Assembly: GCA_039707655.1 (NCBI GenBank)
Contig: CM077664.1
Location: 24,788,781-24,852,780 of the forward strand
DNA length: 64,000 nucleotides
Reading direction: 5' to 3'
Source of the DNA: Elymus sibiricus
Lineage: Eukaryota > Streptophyta > Magnoliopsida > Poales > Poaceae
Position 1 is the stretch's first letter. The number at the start of each line of letters is the position of its first letter. The notes below the pieces were generated by a model, which saw nothing but the letters and a program-made list of their open reading frames with translations, was not told where the DNA came from and did not search any database. The position numbers and the translations under genes were made by a program. Shown piece by piece: positions 32,401 to 45,215 of the stretch.

Positions 32401-33474
32401 GAATGGAAATGGGACAAAGTCGAAATGGATTTCATTACTGGTTTTCCCAGATCGCAGAAGGGTCATGATGCTATTTTTGTCATCATTGACCGATTCTCCA
32501 AGGTTGCTCACTTTCTACCAGTCAAGGAGACAATCACTGCTAGTCAGTTAGCAGACTTATATGTTTCCAGAATTGTGTCACTCCACAGTGTTTCGTTGGA
32601 AATCAGTTCAGATCGTGGCAGCCTCTTTACCTCAAGATTTTGGAACAGTGTCCAAGGAGCTATGGGAACTCATCTGTCCTTCAGCACCGCTTTCCACCCC
32701 AAGTCCACGGGACTAGTTGAACGATTCAATCAAGTTCTTGAGGATATGCTACGAGCTTGTGTCATCTCATTCGGTAAGAAATGGGAGGAATCTCTCCCGT
32801 ATGCCGAATTCTCTTACAACAATAGCTATCAAGTTAGTCTGAAGATGGCAGCATTTGAAGTTCTCTATGGACGTAAGTGCCGAACCCCTCTGAATTGGTC
32901 AGAAACTGGGGAACGGCCACTCTTCGGTCCGGATATTATCCAACAAGCTGAAGAACAAGTCCGCATTGTCCGTGAACATTTGAAAGCTGCTCAGTCTCAT
33001 CAGAAGAGCAATTATGACCGAAAACATCAGGTAAAGGTCTATCAACCTGGTGAACAAGCTTACCTCCACGTCACTCCGATGAAGGGCACTCATCGATTTG
33101 GGATCAAGTGCAAGTTAGCTCCTCGCTACATTGGCCCGTTTCGTATCCTCGCCCGACGAGGAGAAGTGGCCTATCAATTGGAATTGCCGCCGAACCTCTC
33201 TCCAGTTCACGATGTTTTCCATGTGTCGCAACTCCGTCGCTGCTTCAAGGATCCTATCCGAGCAGTGGATCATGAAATGCTTGAATTGTGAGAAGATCTA
33301 TCTTATCAAGAGTATCCGGTCCGCATTCTTGATCAAGCTGAATGTCGAACCTGTCAAAAGGCAATCAAGTTTCTTAAAGTTCAGTGGTCGAATCATTCTG
33401 AAGATGAAGCCACTTGGGAACGCGAAGATCGTATTCGTGAAGAATACCCCGCTTTCTTTCAACCTACCTCTTAA
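29442..33474 (+). pseudogene. Gypsy gag-pol polyprotein, disrupted
   Basis: Gag starts at ATG 29442 (MVRPGGRGRGRGRAPEQ). Stops at 29526, 29589, 29852, 30017 and 30188, with at least one frameshift between 29800 and 29850, break gag. Zinc knuckle CFKCRRPGHLAKDC (about 30355-30396) and protease VLFDSGASHSF (about 30592-30624) are intact. RT begins normally (KKKDGTNRLVQDYRP, to about 31270) and then jumps to LGHVISKDG, so the catalytic core with the YxDD motif is missing. RNase H (YCDASRQGLGCVL), integrase DDE residues (MDFITGFP, SSDRGSLF, GLVERFNQ) and a chromodomain-like tail follow, split by TGA 33289-33291. The integrase zinc finger has lost its second His (LSIQP). Stop TAA 33472-33474. Confidence 0.9.
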
Positions 33475-33494
33475 TTCTCGGGACGAGAATTTCT

Positions 33495-33510
33495 TTTAGA
33501 GGAGGAGAAT
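33495..33510 (+). other. Polypurine tract
   Basis: TTAGAGGAGGAGAAT immediately precedes the 3' LTR start TGTAACAGCC at 33511, where plus-strand synthesis would be primed. Confidence 0.75.
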
Positions 33511-36504
33511 TGTAACAGCCCCTTGTAATGAGCTACAGTGATCACCCTCTGATAATGCCAAGTCATCAAGATTAACAAGTCATGATCATCCATGATCATA
33601 TCTCATTTCAAATTCCAACTCCCGTTGAAATTCAAATTGCAAGTGAAAAATAAAGTTGCATAAAATTTGCTGGAAAAATGTTCATCATGTTGGAAATATT
33701 CCATAACTTTTATGTTTAGGAAAACAACATCACCATCAACTTAAAATGAGCCCTAGCCCTTTAAACAGTACTATTACAACACTTTTAAATGCCAAATCAT
33801 TCATGAGAAATTCAAAAGAAACCAGTTATTCACCAAACCTTTTTATGGCAGTACTAGATATTGCATAGAAATTATGTCGCACAATCTCATATTTTACAAA
33901 AGTCATTTAGGGGCTATTTGCAAAACAGAAATGAAAATAGAAAACAGAAAAAGAAAAAGTAAAATGTAAAGGACCTACTGTGTACCTGGGCTTCCAGTGC
34001 ACAGTGCAGCCTGGCTTGGCCCACCGCGGCCTTTTCTTCCACCTCCCGCCCTCTCCCCCCGCGCTGTCGGCCACGCCCGCTGACATGCCGCCGATGCCGC
34101 ACGCGTCGTCCATCCGCCGAGCTGAGGAGGTGGATAAGCTCCCCGCGGCCCCCTGGAAACCCTAGCCACCCCCATTTTCCCCCATGTCCTCTCCCTCGCT
34201 CGCTCTCTTCCTCGCCCGAGAGCTCCCATCGCCGCCGCCGTCGATCCCGCAGCTACCAGCCACTCCACGCCTCCCCGCCATGTCGTAGATGATCGCCGTC
34301 GTCCGCTACGTCGTCCGACGCCACCAGCTGGAGTCGGGAGCCTCTACATTGAGCTCCGCGAGCTCGTCTTCCTCCTCGGGTCGCCGGCGTTCGTCGACGA
34401 TTCCGGCGCCACCGAGCCCTCCCCGCGCCCACTAAGCTCACCTGCAGGCTCCCTGTAAGCCCGCGCTCCCTTCCCCTCTCTTCCCGGCGTGGATTTGTCC
34501 CCGTAGCCGTCCCCAGCAACCTCATTGGAGCTCGTCTCCGTCGCATAGCTCGTCGCCGTCGTTGTAGTCCCTGCCATGGCCGTCCGAGCACATAGACATG
34601 CTCAGCTCCTTCCCGCGAACCCAACGCTCACCCGCGCGTGCTTCCTCGTGCCCGACATCGCCGGATCCACCCACGGCCGAAGTCCGGCGTCCGCTGCGGT
34701 CCTCGCCGCCGTCACCTCCATGCACCTCCGGCCCCGCAACCACTCTGGTTGGACGCGGCATCGTCTTCCCGATCGAACGCGCCCAACCACGTTCAAAACG
34801 GTGGCCCGTGGCCGATTTCCGGCAAGTCCCGCCGCGCGCCGCCGCGCGATTTGGTCGCCGGAGCTGTTTTGGCGCCGGCGCCGACGTGGCACGGTCGGGG
34901 CCCGCCTCTGGGTCGCTGGCAATGGGCCCCACTGGCCCCATTGACTGGGTTGACCAGTCAACGGTGCTGACTAGGCAGCCCAGTGTCACTGACGTGTGGG
35001 CCCCGCGTGTAATTAAACTAATTTGAATTTAAAAGTTAACCTGATAATTAGTCTGAGTCGCTGACAGTAGGTCCCACCTGTTAATTAACCTAATTAACTA
35101 AAATTAAACTCTGTTTAGTTAAATCCGTCACTGACCAGTGGGACCCACTGGTCAGGTTTGACTGGTCAGCTGGTCTGTTGACTGCTGATGTCACTATGAT
35201 GTCATGCTAACGTCACCGAACACTGTTTTGGATAATTCGAATTAAATAATTTCAGAAATTCCAGAAAATGATTAAAACTTTGAAAAATCATATAAAATAA
35301 ACCGTAACTCGGATGAAAATAATTTATATATGAAAAATGATCAGAAAAATATGACGATTCCGAATATCCTACCCACATACCTACCACACCCCTCTAACAT
35401 ACTGAACATGGAACTTTTTGCCTGTTTTCGATAAATGAATAGTGCGTGCTTTGGTAAAATAATTCCAAATAAATTCCTAAATCATCTAAAATAATTAGAG
35501 AGGCAATATATCACACTTGCATATCATTTAGGCATGTCATGCATAGTGATTGCATTTGTTGCCATGTATTTATTGTTTCTTCCCCCTCCTTCTCCCTCGA
35601 TAGACCCCAAGACTGCCGACGACATTGCTACGTACGAATACGTCGCCGACGACCAGATCCCTTCAGCAGAGCTTCCAGGCAAGCAAACCCTCCTTGATCA
35701 TCCTGATACCGCCTATTCTTTCCCTCTTATGCTTGCATTATAACTGCTACCGTTGATATTCCGGCAACTCCTATTCTGATGCATAGCCTGATTTTGTAAC
35801 TATTGTAGATACATTTCCTGTTATCCTAATTGCTTAGTATAGGTTGGTCAGAGCCCCACCAGTTGGCCCTACACCCTTGTCCATGTTGCTATGCTAGAAT
35901 TCGGGTCGTGATCCCCGTTGGTGGTGATCACGAGGGTGCTCACACAATTACTTTCATTTTTTATTGGGGACCTGAAGGGCTGGCGCTACCATCCAGTAGA
36001 GATGGACCTGAGTCCCGACAGCTCCCGTTGTTAAAGACAGGTCGGCTCCAAGAGCATCCGCGAGCCGTGTGTTGTCAAGTCGGAGCGACAGGGATCCTGT
36101 TCGTCTCCGCGAGGTTCTAAATACGCCTAATGGATTTGGGTATTTGATCTGAGTGGGTCGTTGGCCCTATACGCACTACCATCACATGGGATAATGGTTA
36201 TGGGACCCTCTACGTCGTATGTATCAGCCGAAAACTCTTCAGACGTCACAACTCAGAGATGCGGGCTGATTGCTGGGGTGGACTGGTTACGTCACTTGTG
36301 TATACAGTGTCGCGCCTGGGCCCCGGTCAGTCTCGCAACGTGCAGGAGTGCACAGGGCGATGGGCCCAAGACCCCTTCGCACTTAGGATTTAGACCGGCG
36401 TGTTGACCTCTCTGTTGAGCCTAGGTAGGACTGCGTCGTATCGATTACCCGAGGCCGGGCATTACCTAGCATGTGTGTTCGGCCAGATGTGATCGAGCGT
36501 GTTG
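33511..36504 (+). repeat. 3' LTR of the Gypsy element, truncated
   Basis: Collinear with the 5' LTR from TGTAACAGCC to GAGCGTGTTG (equivalent to 27301). The last ~790 bp present in the 5' LTR are missing; unrelated sequence starts at 36505. It retains the 260-bp stretch lost from the 5' LTR. Confidence 0.9.
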
Positions 36505-36600
36505 AGTTTTGGATGTCATGGTTAGTTTTCGATTTTCAGGGTGTATTTTAGCAGGATTCAAAGTCCGGGGTTATAAATTAAACCGAGTGGTTACTTTGAG
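36505..36600. other. Junction sequence between truncated LTR and LINE remnant
   Basis: About 100 bp that match neither the LTR nor a recognisable LINE domain. No poly-A tail or target duplication was seen, so the break may be a deletion. Confidence 0.4.
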
Positions 36601-39490
36601 GTTTTCTTTGATCGGTCACTGGGGGGAGATCCTTCCCACCTGAATATATTACCACTCAACTGAGGTTACAGGGAGAATTACAAACTTGCCTTAAGCAGAT
36701 GGCAAATGTGAGGAGAGAAATAATAGCCACAGCCAAGCACTGTCTCTAAGCTCAATGTTTTTTAAACAAAAAAATCCAGAGAAAGAAATCTGCAACAATG
36801 TTTCTCAATGTAATTCGAGGTGGCTAAATTTCCTCTCTAAATACAGTTGCATTCCTAGAGTCCCAGATTTTCCATAGGATTGAGAGAGCAACACATTGGT
36901 GTCCAGTCCATGGGGAAGAACAACATCTTTAATCCCTTCCAAGCTGTTCGGAACAGAGAGGCCGAGTAGTAGCCAAACTTGAGTGGCAAAGGAGCAGCAT
37001 CCCACCAAATGAATGGCATCCTCACAAGGGTCTTGGCAGCGAGGGTAGGCAGCAGACTGGGCAATGTTTTTGTGTCACATGTTTGCCTTAGTGTTCAGTC
37101 TGTCCCGAAAGAGCAGCCACCCAAATTTTTTGACCTTGATTGGCGCTTTGGAGGACCAAATAAAGTCATGGTGTACATCAAAGACTTCTTCGGCAATGAT
37201 GGTCTTGTAGGTGCTCCTAGCAGTGATAGTGGGCCCATGCATGAGTGAACGTTCGTCGGGCCTATCTGAGGTGCGAAAATCCTACATCAACAAAAGCACA
37301 CAATCCAATTATCTCACACCAACGTTAGTGAGGCAGTTCCTTAGGTTTGATAATAAGCCAATATCCCAGACAGTAGCCTCTAGGACCTTGTCATTCATGG
37401 AGTGAGAGTATAGGTTTGGGAAGACTGTTGTTAGAGGAGTACTACGAATCCATTTGTCTAACCAGAAGAAGGTAGCCAAACCATTGTAGGTTTGCACAAA
37501 AGATGAGTCAATCAGTATCTTAAGATTCTGGTTGACCACTTTCCAGAGGAAGGATGGTCCAGAGGTTTTTTCTGCGATGTTGTGATTGTATCTTTGGTGG
37601 TACCAGTGCACACAGGGTAGATCTGGGTTTTATAATAACTTAACTGGTAATTTCATAAGGATTTTGAAGTTCCATATTTTAAGATTTTGAAGTTCCATAT
37701 TTTTAATGCCTAGACCACCAAATTCTTTTGCAAACATTTTTCCACGCGATAAGATAGCTCGCACCCGCACATGTTTCCTTGTTTGACCAGAAGAAGGCTC
37801 TACGAGTTGCATCTAACTTTGCTAGGACAGATATCAGAAGGAGAAAAACAGACATATTGTATATTACCAGCAGTCTAGGATAGAGGAGAGTAGGGCGAGG
37901 CGAGCACCTCTGGATAGTAATCTTGCAACCCAACCGAAGAGGAATTTTCGAAAGCTGTCAATGATCGGGTCGAAAGCTGATGTAGGAAGCTTAGTGGGAG
38001 AAAGTGGAAGGCCGAGGTAGGTTAGTGGAAAGTTGGCACAGGGGCAATGCATGGCAGAGGCGATAGAGTCCTGTAGATCCAGCGGGGTAGCAATGGTGAG
38101 AAGAGTTCTTTTTTGGAAGTTAATCTCCAAACCAGTGGCAGTGGCAAAAACCTCTAGAGTCTTTTGCGGAATAACAGCCGCGTCGTGATCTGCACGGACG
38201 GTAATTAGAGTATCGCCGGCGTATTGAAGTGTGACAGGTGGCTCGTCAAGATTTATAGGGTGACTGAATGATCTTGCCTCGAAAGCTTGGTGGATCAGTC
38301 TTTGGAGAACGTCAGCCACAATGATGAAAAGTTAGGGTGAAAGAGGGTCACCTTGTCATAGGCCGTTTCTACATTTAATCCAGTTATCGGGAGAGCCGTA
38401 GGCATGACGGCGAAGCGGACAGTCCTAAGTATGTCATGGATCCAGTTACAAAAGGCCGTGGGGAAGCCTTGGACTTGAAGGATCCGGAGAAGAGAAGCCC
38501 AACATACAGAATCAAATGCCTTTCTGAAATCGAATTTGAATACCATTGTAGATGCTTTCCTGGAGTGAGAGGTACTGAGGATATCTGCTGCGTGTACAAC
38601 GTTTTCCGCGATGTTTCTTCCATGTAGGAAACCCGTTTGATCATTATGGATAAGCAAGGGAATGAAGAGTATTAATCTGGTCGTGAGCAGTTTTGCCACT
38701 GCTTTAGGAGTGCAGTTTTGGAGTGAGATTGGTCGGAACGCATCGGGGGATGTAGGTGCCGCCGTTTTTGGGAGGAGGATCATAAATGCTTGGTTAAACC
38801 TTTCTAATGATGAAAGGTGGTCATGAAAGGCAGAGAAGAAGGGGAAGATCATATGCTTGATTGAGTGCCAATATCTTCTGAAGAGGAGAGGAACAAGTCC
38901 ATCAGGGCCCGGGCTAGCGTTTGGGTTCATTAGTAGAAAGGCGTCGTAGATTTCTTGCTGAGAGAAGGGTTGATCAAGTTCAGAAAGTTGAGGCAGTGAG
39001 TGACGGTAAAGTAAGGAGAGGTCAAAATTCCAAGAGGTGTGTTTTGTAACCCCAATAATTTCTTGGAAGAAGTCACGAAGTTTTTTTCCTTTTATTCATG
39101 CAAGAAAATTTCCATGCCATCGTGAAATAGCATGGGTATCTTGTTGGAACATGATCTTTGGGTGGCAGAACCATGAAAAAATCTTGTATTCTCGTCCGCC
39201 TCAACCGCCCCACGAACTTTACCACGTTGTTGCCAAAAGGTGATTTTTTGCCTGCTTGTACGTTGGAGGGCGAGAGAGATGAGAGATCGGAGTTTTTGTT
39301 CTAAGGCAGAGAGAGGCGCGAATTCCTTATTAAGATCTCGGGCTTGTAGGACGATTTTGCAATTTATTTCTCGTTGGTAAATGGGCCTGATTGTTTTAGC
39401 CTAGTTCTTTAGGACCGATCTACTCTGTTTAACTTTTTCCGCCAGGGCAGCAGCACGTGCAAGGTGTGGGCCGAAGTGGTTGGGCTGCCA
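36600..39490 (-). pseudogene. LINE (L1-like) remnant: RT and zinc-binding domain, 5' truncated
   Basis: Read on the minus strand from about 39490: a linker region (FWQQRGKVRGAVEADENTRF), then RT fingers (NPNASPGPDGLVP, FRPISLQNC, NDQTGFLHGRNI), FDFRKAFDSVCW, a broken GLRQGDPLSP block with TGA and TAA stops around 38345-38361, then the active-site loop as YAGD where the family has YADD, and GLPLSPTKLP. Further on are connection sequences and a zf-RVT-like C-terminus (WSSKAPIKVKKFGWLLFRD) ending near 36790. The endonuclease is missing. Frames break several times. The active-site Asp loss and stops show that it cannot encode a working reverse transcriptase. Confidence 0.85.
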
Positions 39491-39597
39491 AACGTTGTTG
39501 ATTATATTCAGACTGACTTCACATAGGCAAGTCTGTAGCAGCCTATTTTATAAAATTAAACTACGTTCAATTAGTTCTGACAAAGAAAACACTATAT
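39491..39597. other. Short spacer before unit B
   Basis: About 107 bp without recognised content. It replaces what in unit A is the end of the PMD gene, so the left border of the duplication differs between the two copies. Confidence 0.5.
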
Positions 39598-40056
39598 TTG
39601 TTAAGCGATGTCTTGTTTACAGATTATATTTGTTAAGCGATAAAGAAGATTTTTTTAAAAGGTAGGCCCCATTTTAGAGTTTTGCACAGGGCCTCTGATT
39701 TTGCCGGCCCGGCCTTCTTTCCTTTTCTTTGCAGAGTGGCGAGGGATGGTGGTAGCGTAGTGGTCGTGTGTTGGCGCGTTGGTCATCGAGTGGTCTGGCC
39801 AAGCCGGTTTGGTCATTGATCGTGGTAGAAGAGAGAGATTGTGGGCCGACGTGACATGATCTTGGAGCAAGCACAGTATGTAGTGGTTGATGTTGGAATG
39901 TGGGTTCGTACTGATCTACTCGATTGCATGTTTACTTCGAGGTTGGAATGTGGACTTCTCTCATGTGCATATATGGGTTCGTACTGATCTACTACTATTA
40001 CCATGCATGCATCAGTTAGTACTTGTTGTACTTTATTCCCAGCTTCTTGTATGATG

Positions 40057-40210
40057 TATTCCTTTCATTCAAAATTATATATGATGTTCTAAAGTTTTTC
40101 TGATTCGGATATATATAGATGCATTTTAGTGTCCTTGTTCACTTATTTCAGTCAGATGTTCTACTTATTGAAATATCCAAAGCACCTTATATTCGTTAAT
40201 GGAGGGAGTA
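40057..40210. mobile_element. Stowaway-like MITE, unit B copy
   Basis: Same position and TIRs as 11713-11866 in unit A, so the MITE was present before duplication. Confidence 0.65.
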
Positions 40211-40250
40211 TTATATAACCTGTTGGGTGTTGGTGTTTTTCAGAAACGGA

Positions 40251-43012
40251 ATGGCGGAGGCGATACTCATTGTTGTGTCCAAGATTGGGACAGTTTTCTT
40301 GAATGAAGCAGTCACTGCTGTGGTACAGAAGTTGTCGATGAAGGTTGATGCTCTAAAGGAATTGCCGGCAAAGTTCAAAAGAATTGATATAGAACTGAAG
40401 ACGATGAATAAATGAATAATATAATTCAAGATTTGGGTACAGCACATCTCAGCAACAATGTCATCAATGGTTGGATTAGAATAGTAAGGAATCTAGCCTA
40501 CCGTGTTGAGGATGTAATTGATTGTTACTCGTATGAGGCTCTTAAGCTCAAGGATGATGGCTTCCTAGACCGGTACATCTTCAGAGGTTCACGCCATATA
40601 AAGGTCTTCAGTCAAATTGCTCATGAGGTTGAAGAGATAGCGGAGGAGATCATGCAAATCAAAAGACTGCCTGGATATTGGAGGGAGACTCTCCAACCCA
40701 TCAAAACTGAGCGTGCAACAATTGATAAGCAGCAGGGTGGGCATAGGATATTCTTTCCAGAACATATTAGTTACGATCTGGTGGGAATTGATGAAAACAG
40801 GAGCAAGTTGACTGAATGGCTGACCAACAGTGATAAAGAAAGCACGGTGATAACAGTTTCTGGTATGGGGGGCTTGGGGAAAACCACGCTTGTGAAGAAT
40901 GTGTTTGACAGGGAGAAAACCAACTTCCCTGATGCTCATGCTTGGATTGTGGTGTCCCAGGCCTATGATGTGGTTGATTTGCTGGGGGCATTGTTCACCA
41001 AGATACAGCACACACAAGAGTCACTGATGCCACCTACTCTTAGCGTGGGCGCCAAAGCTGATGTTTATGAATTGACAGAAGCAATAAAGAAGATACTGCA
41101 AGGCAGGAAGTGTTTGATTGTGCTTGATGATGTGTGGGACACAGAGGCATATACTCAGATGTGCAATGCGTTCCAGGGTCTCCAAGGGAGCCGTGTTATG
41201 ATCACAACAAGGAAGGAAGATGTTGCGGCTCTTGCTCCACCAAGTCGCCGCCTGCTACTCCAGCCATTGGGTAGTGCCGAGTCGTTCAAGCTCTTTTGCT
41301 CAAGGGCTTTCCACAACAGCCCGGACCATGAGTGCCCTCCGGAGCTCGAGAAGGTGGCTGCTGATGTAGTTGAGAGGTGTCATGGCCTGCCATTGGCCAT
41401 TGTATCTTCTGGAAGCCTATTGTCCAAGAAGCAAGCGACAGAGCACGCCTGGAATCACATGTACAATCATCTCCGAAGCGAGCTGAGGGGGAATAACCAT
41501 GTCCAAGCTGTACTTAATCTGAGTTACCATGACTTGCCAGGTGATCTCAGGAACTGCTTACTGTACTGCAGCTTGTTCCCTGAAGATTATGCAATGCCAC
41601 GGGAGAGCCTTGTCCGAATGTGGGTTGCAGAAGGATTCACGATGAAGAAACAAAACAGCACGCCAGAGGAAGTTGCTGAGGGAAATCTCATGGAACTAAT
41701 CAGCCGGAATATGTTGGAAGTTGTGGAGAGGGATGAACTCTTCCGGGTCAGTAAATGTAAGATGCATGACATTGTTCGTGACCTGGTTCTTGCTGTAGCG
41801 AAAGAGGAGAGGTTTGGCTCCGTGAATGATATGGTCGAAATGATTCGCATGGATAAACAAGTTCGTCGGTTGTCAATGTCTGGTTGGAGAGACAGTAACG
41901 CAGATGCAAGAGTGGAGTTTCCACGGCTGCGTACCATCATGTCGCTCGCGGCAACTTCGTCCTCTACCAACATGCTTTCCTCAGTTTTCTCTGGATCCAA
42001 CTACCTTACTGTTCTCGAGCTTCAAGACTCTCCAATAACCCAAGTGCCAGCATCCATTGGGAATATGTTCAATCTCCGCTACATAGGCTTAAGGCGTACC
42101 AATGTCCGGTCACTGCCAGACACCATTGATAAGCTCTCAAACCTTGAGACATTGGACATCAAGCAAACAGGAATAGAAAACCTACCACCAGGAATTGTAA
42201 GGGTTGAGAAGCTACGACACCTTTTAGCAGACAAATTTGCTGATAAGAAGCAGACAGAGTTCCGATACTTTGTCGGGGTCGAAGCACCTCAAATGATTTC
42301 CAACTGTCAAGAACTGCAAACTCTTGAGACCGTCCATGCTAGCAAGGACTTGTCGCTACAACTGAAGAAAATGAATAAGCTGCAGACTATTTGGGTTGAT
42401 AACATCGATGCGTCTAACTGTGAGGACCTTTTCAAGACCCTCTCTGATATGCCCCTGCTTTCCAGCTTACTTCTTTGTGCATGTGATGAGAAGGAGATAC
42501 TTTCTTTCCAAGCACTAGTGCCAATCTCCAAAATGCTCCACAGACTGATCATCAGAGGTGGCTGGGCGGATGGGACACTAAAGTGCCCAATATTTCAGGG
42601 CCGTGGGAACAATCTCAGGTACTTGGCTCTAAGTTGGTGCAATTTTGGGATAGAAGACCCAATCCAGTTGTTGGCATCTCATCTGCCAACTCTCATTCAT
42701 CTCAGTCTTAACAGGGTGAGTAGTGCAGCTATATTGGTTCTTTCTGCAGGGTGCTTTTCTAAGCTAAAAAACCTCGTCTTGAAGTGCATGCAAAATGTCA
42801 AGCAACTGGAGATAAAAGAGGGTGCCATTCCAAACATTGACGAGATCTACATCATGTCACTCTCGGAGCTGAATATGGTCCCTCAGGGCATCGAATCCCT
42901 TGGAACCCTCAAGAAGCTCTGGATGATGAATCTACACAAAGACTTCAAGGCTCAGTGGAATCTGAACCAGATGCACAACAAGATGCAGCATGTTCCAGAG
43001 CTTCGTTCCTAG
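40251..43012 (+). pseudogene. CC-NB-LRR copy B, 8-bp frameshift with ATGA overlap
   Basis: The start equivalent to copy A is ATG 40251. An 8-bp tandem duplication of ATGAATAA (40404-40411 and 40412-40419) shifts the frame after 54 codons and stops at TGA 40413-40415. The second copy supplies an ATG at 40412, overlapping that stop as ATGA, which opens the original frame for 866 codons to 43012. A protein from that ATG would lack residues 1-51 (first part of the coiled coil) but keep EDVID, P-loop, kinase-2, GLPL, MHD and all LRRs. Differences from A and C include SYDL for SDDL before the NB-ARC and LKCMQ for LKRMQ near the end. Likely a pseudogene unless reinitiation or a downstream transcript start occurs. 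Confidence 0.9.
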
Positions 43013-43040
43013 CGAAGAGCGACAGTCTACCTCCTTCAGT

Positions 43041-43046
43041 AATAAA
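43041..43046 (+). terminator. Poly(A) signal AATAAA after NLR copy B
   Basis: Same context as in copy A; the spacing is shorter by four bases because CCTTTTCAG reads CCTTCAG. Confidence 0.5.
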
Positions 43047-45199
43047 GAATCATAAGAATTTCTTATGCAATGTAAGTGTGCATGCTTTTAATTACTTGTG
43101 ATGAGTCCTATGGTACTGTAATAGGATCAAGAGCTCTTAATTTATTTGCGACTGTAAATTTTCATGCATTGTTGGTTGTGTATGTAATAATTCCTGAAAC
43201 ACGGGCATTCCTTGCCATCAGGAACTAAACTGAGTGAATTTGTTTCATATACGTACTGATTCCGTCAAATCATATACCATGTACGTACTGATTCCGTCAA
43301 ATCATATACCATGTACCCGCCCATCTCTCTGTTTCCTAGATATTGCATTGCATTATTACTTGTTTGGTTATGCATTAATACTTGTTTACTACCCTATTGG
43401 GCTCATGAGTGCATACTTTCTAGTTTAAATGTTACAGAAGTGGCCCATGCAAATGCGTGCGCATTATATTTATCGTGAATGATTTATAAAACAAATTCGT
43501 GTGTAGCAGTAATTTCCTGTGCACAGCGCTACTCAAGGAACATTGAATCTACTGGCCCCATGGTCGAGAATCATATCCAAGTCTCCATGCTCCCACCTTA
43601 TCAGGGCAGCCAGCCCGGGACTCACAGTGCTTCCTCAGCGTCACACCGACAGCATCGACCAATTCTTGGTTCCTCTCCCAGCACTCGAGCCTCCTGGCTA
43701 GCCGGCCTCCTCGCTAGCCACTGCCGGTACTGTCCTCTGTAGCACACATGGACGTATGATCTTGGTAAAAGGACTGGGCCGCCCCTGCCCTAATAGAATT
43801 ACTTGATCTGGTAATCAAATTATTTCCTTATTAGTTCATTGACGCAAGATTAAGCCTGATTGGAAAGTAGCATCTATTCTCAATTTTTCGAAAAGGGGCG
43901 CTTTATTACTTAAAAGGTTTAAGCCAATATGTTTCATCCAACGCCAATATGGCCTTTTTTCTACAGGTTACACTGAATATCCACCAGAAGCTAGCTATTC
44001 CATGCAATAGGTATAAACCAGATGTGTCAATGGAGCATACAAGACTTCTAAAAATTACAAACATCCGGCATCTAATCCTAGCAATTGATTATTCTTAAAC
44101 ACGGCACAAATCAACAATTGATATTTCATTATTTGAAAATATAGCCTATAAATTATAATAGTATAATAAACATAATTATAAGGCTTTGTACTCTAGGCTT
44201 TTGCCCCTTCTTTTGAAAGTACAGAAGACAGAAAAACTGACCACTAACGTGTAGGCAACCGAGAGGAGCCGAACAAAAGAGGAGGCTGATCCATGGGAGG
44301 CTCGCTGCTGACTGATTGGTGAAGATCTTGACTCTCGGCTGGGTGATGCACTGCACAGGTCGTAAGTGTTGCTTGCACTAATATGTTTAATGCTAGCTTC
44401 CTATTTTCTCTTCTATTAGTTTCAAAGCATTTTTATAACCGTACTTATATGTTGTAGTTGGAGGAAGCTGTGGCTACTCTATAAACTGCATGCATATTTC
44501 CTTTCCCTTTCATGAAAGGTGGCTATTGTTTCCTCATGAAATTTTAATGAAATAGGTATACTGTAGGTGAGTTCGAGCAATCTGATGGAGATTGTAACCA
44601 GTCGGTTGATCTGTGTCTTATCAGAATTATTTATTTTCTATTAGCTGATTTGGACTTTGTATGTTTGCTTGAGTTAGTGTTCCTATATCTATTTGTTACA
44701 CGAAGCATGCAAATTTGTTTGTTTAAGGTATTGCTACCATTCAGAGTATGCGGATAAACCACACTTCAGGTTGAATTATTCATGTAATTCCTAATTAAAT
44801 GAGCTGGTGCATACAAAACTCCATGGACAATTGCGCAACGCCCAGTTCCCTTCATGTGATTTTGTTCCAAGTAAGAGAATACATCCCATGATTTTATATT
44901 TTGAATGATATTTTTGTAATATAATGTAAGTTGTCCTTCTATGAAAACATTAGCTATTTGTAGGTACAAATTGAATAGCGAGTACATTGGTTCAGGAAAT
45001 TGTACATGGGCGGTTCCATAATAAGTGTCGTATTTTCAGTTCATTGAGATCCTGACATGAGCAAACATCCATATGATGAGAAGGTTATGACTTATGTCTG
45101 TATGATGACATTTACTTTAGGGTGTGAGAACTTTGCTCAAAACTTTCACCAAAACCTCATATGTGAAAAAAACAATTCAGGTTGTGAACTATTAATCAT
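43047..45199. other. NLR downstream flank of unit B
   Basis: Counterpart of 14697-17118, without the 269-bp segment: TGTACATGG at 45001-45009 passes directly to GCGGTTCC. No gene supported. Confidence 0.55.
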
Positions 45200-45215
45200 T
45201 GGTTATCAACAACAT

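Larger units (their letters stand above)
24558..36504 (+). mobile_element. Gypsy LTR retrotransposon, Tekay/chromovirus-like, 3' truncated
   Basis: 5' LTR 24558-28088, tRNA-Met-type primer site, extra ORF 28423-28947, broken gag-pol 29442-33474, purine tract and 3' LTR 33511-36504. The 3' LTR lacks its last ~790 bp. Lineage is inferred from the gag, integrase and chromodomain-like C-terminus. The element is inactive: it has many stop codons, an RT-core deletion and a lost LTR end. Left flank CGGTT cannot be tested as TSD because the right end is gone. Confidence 0.9.
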
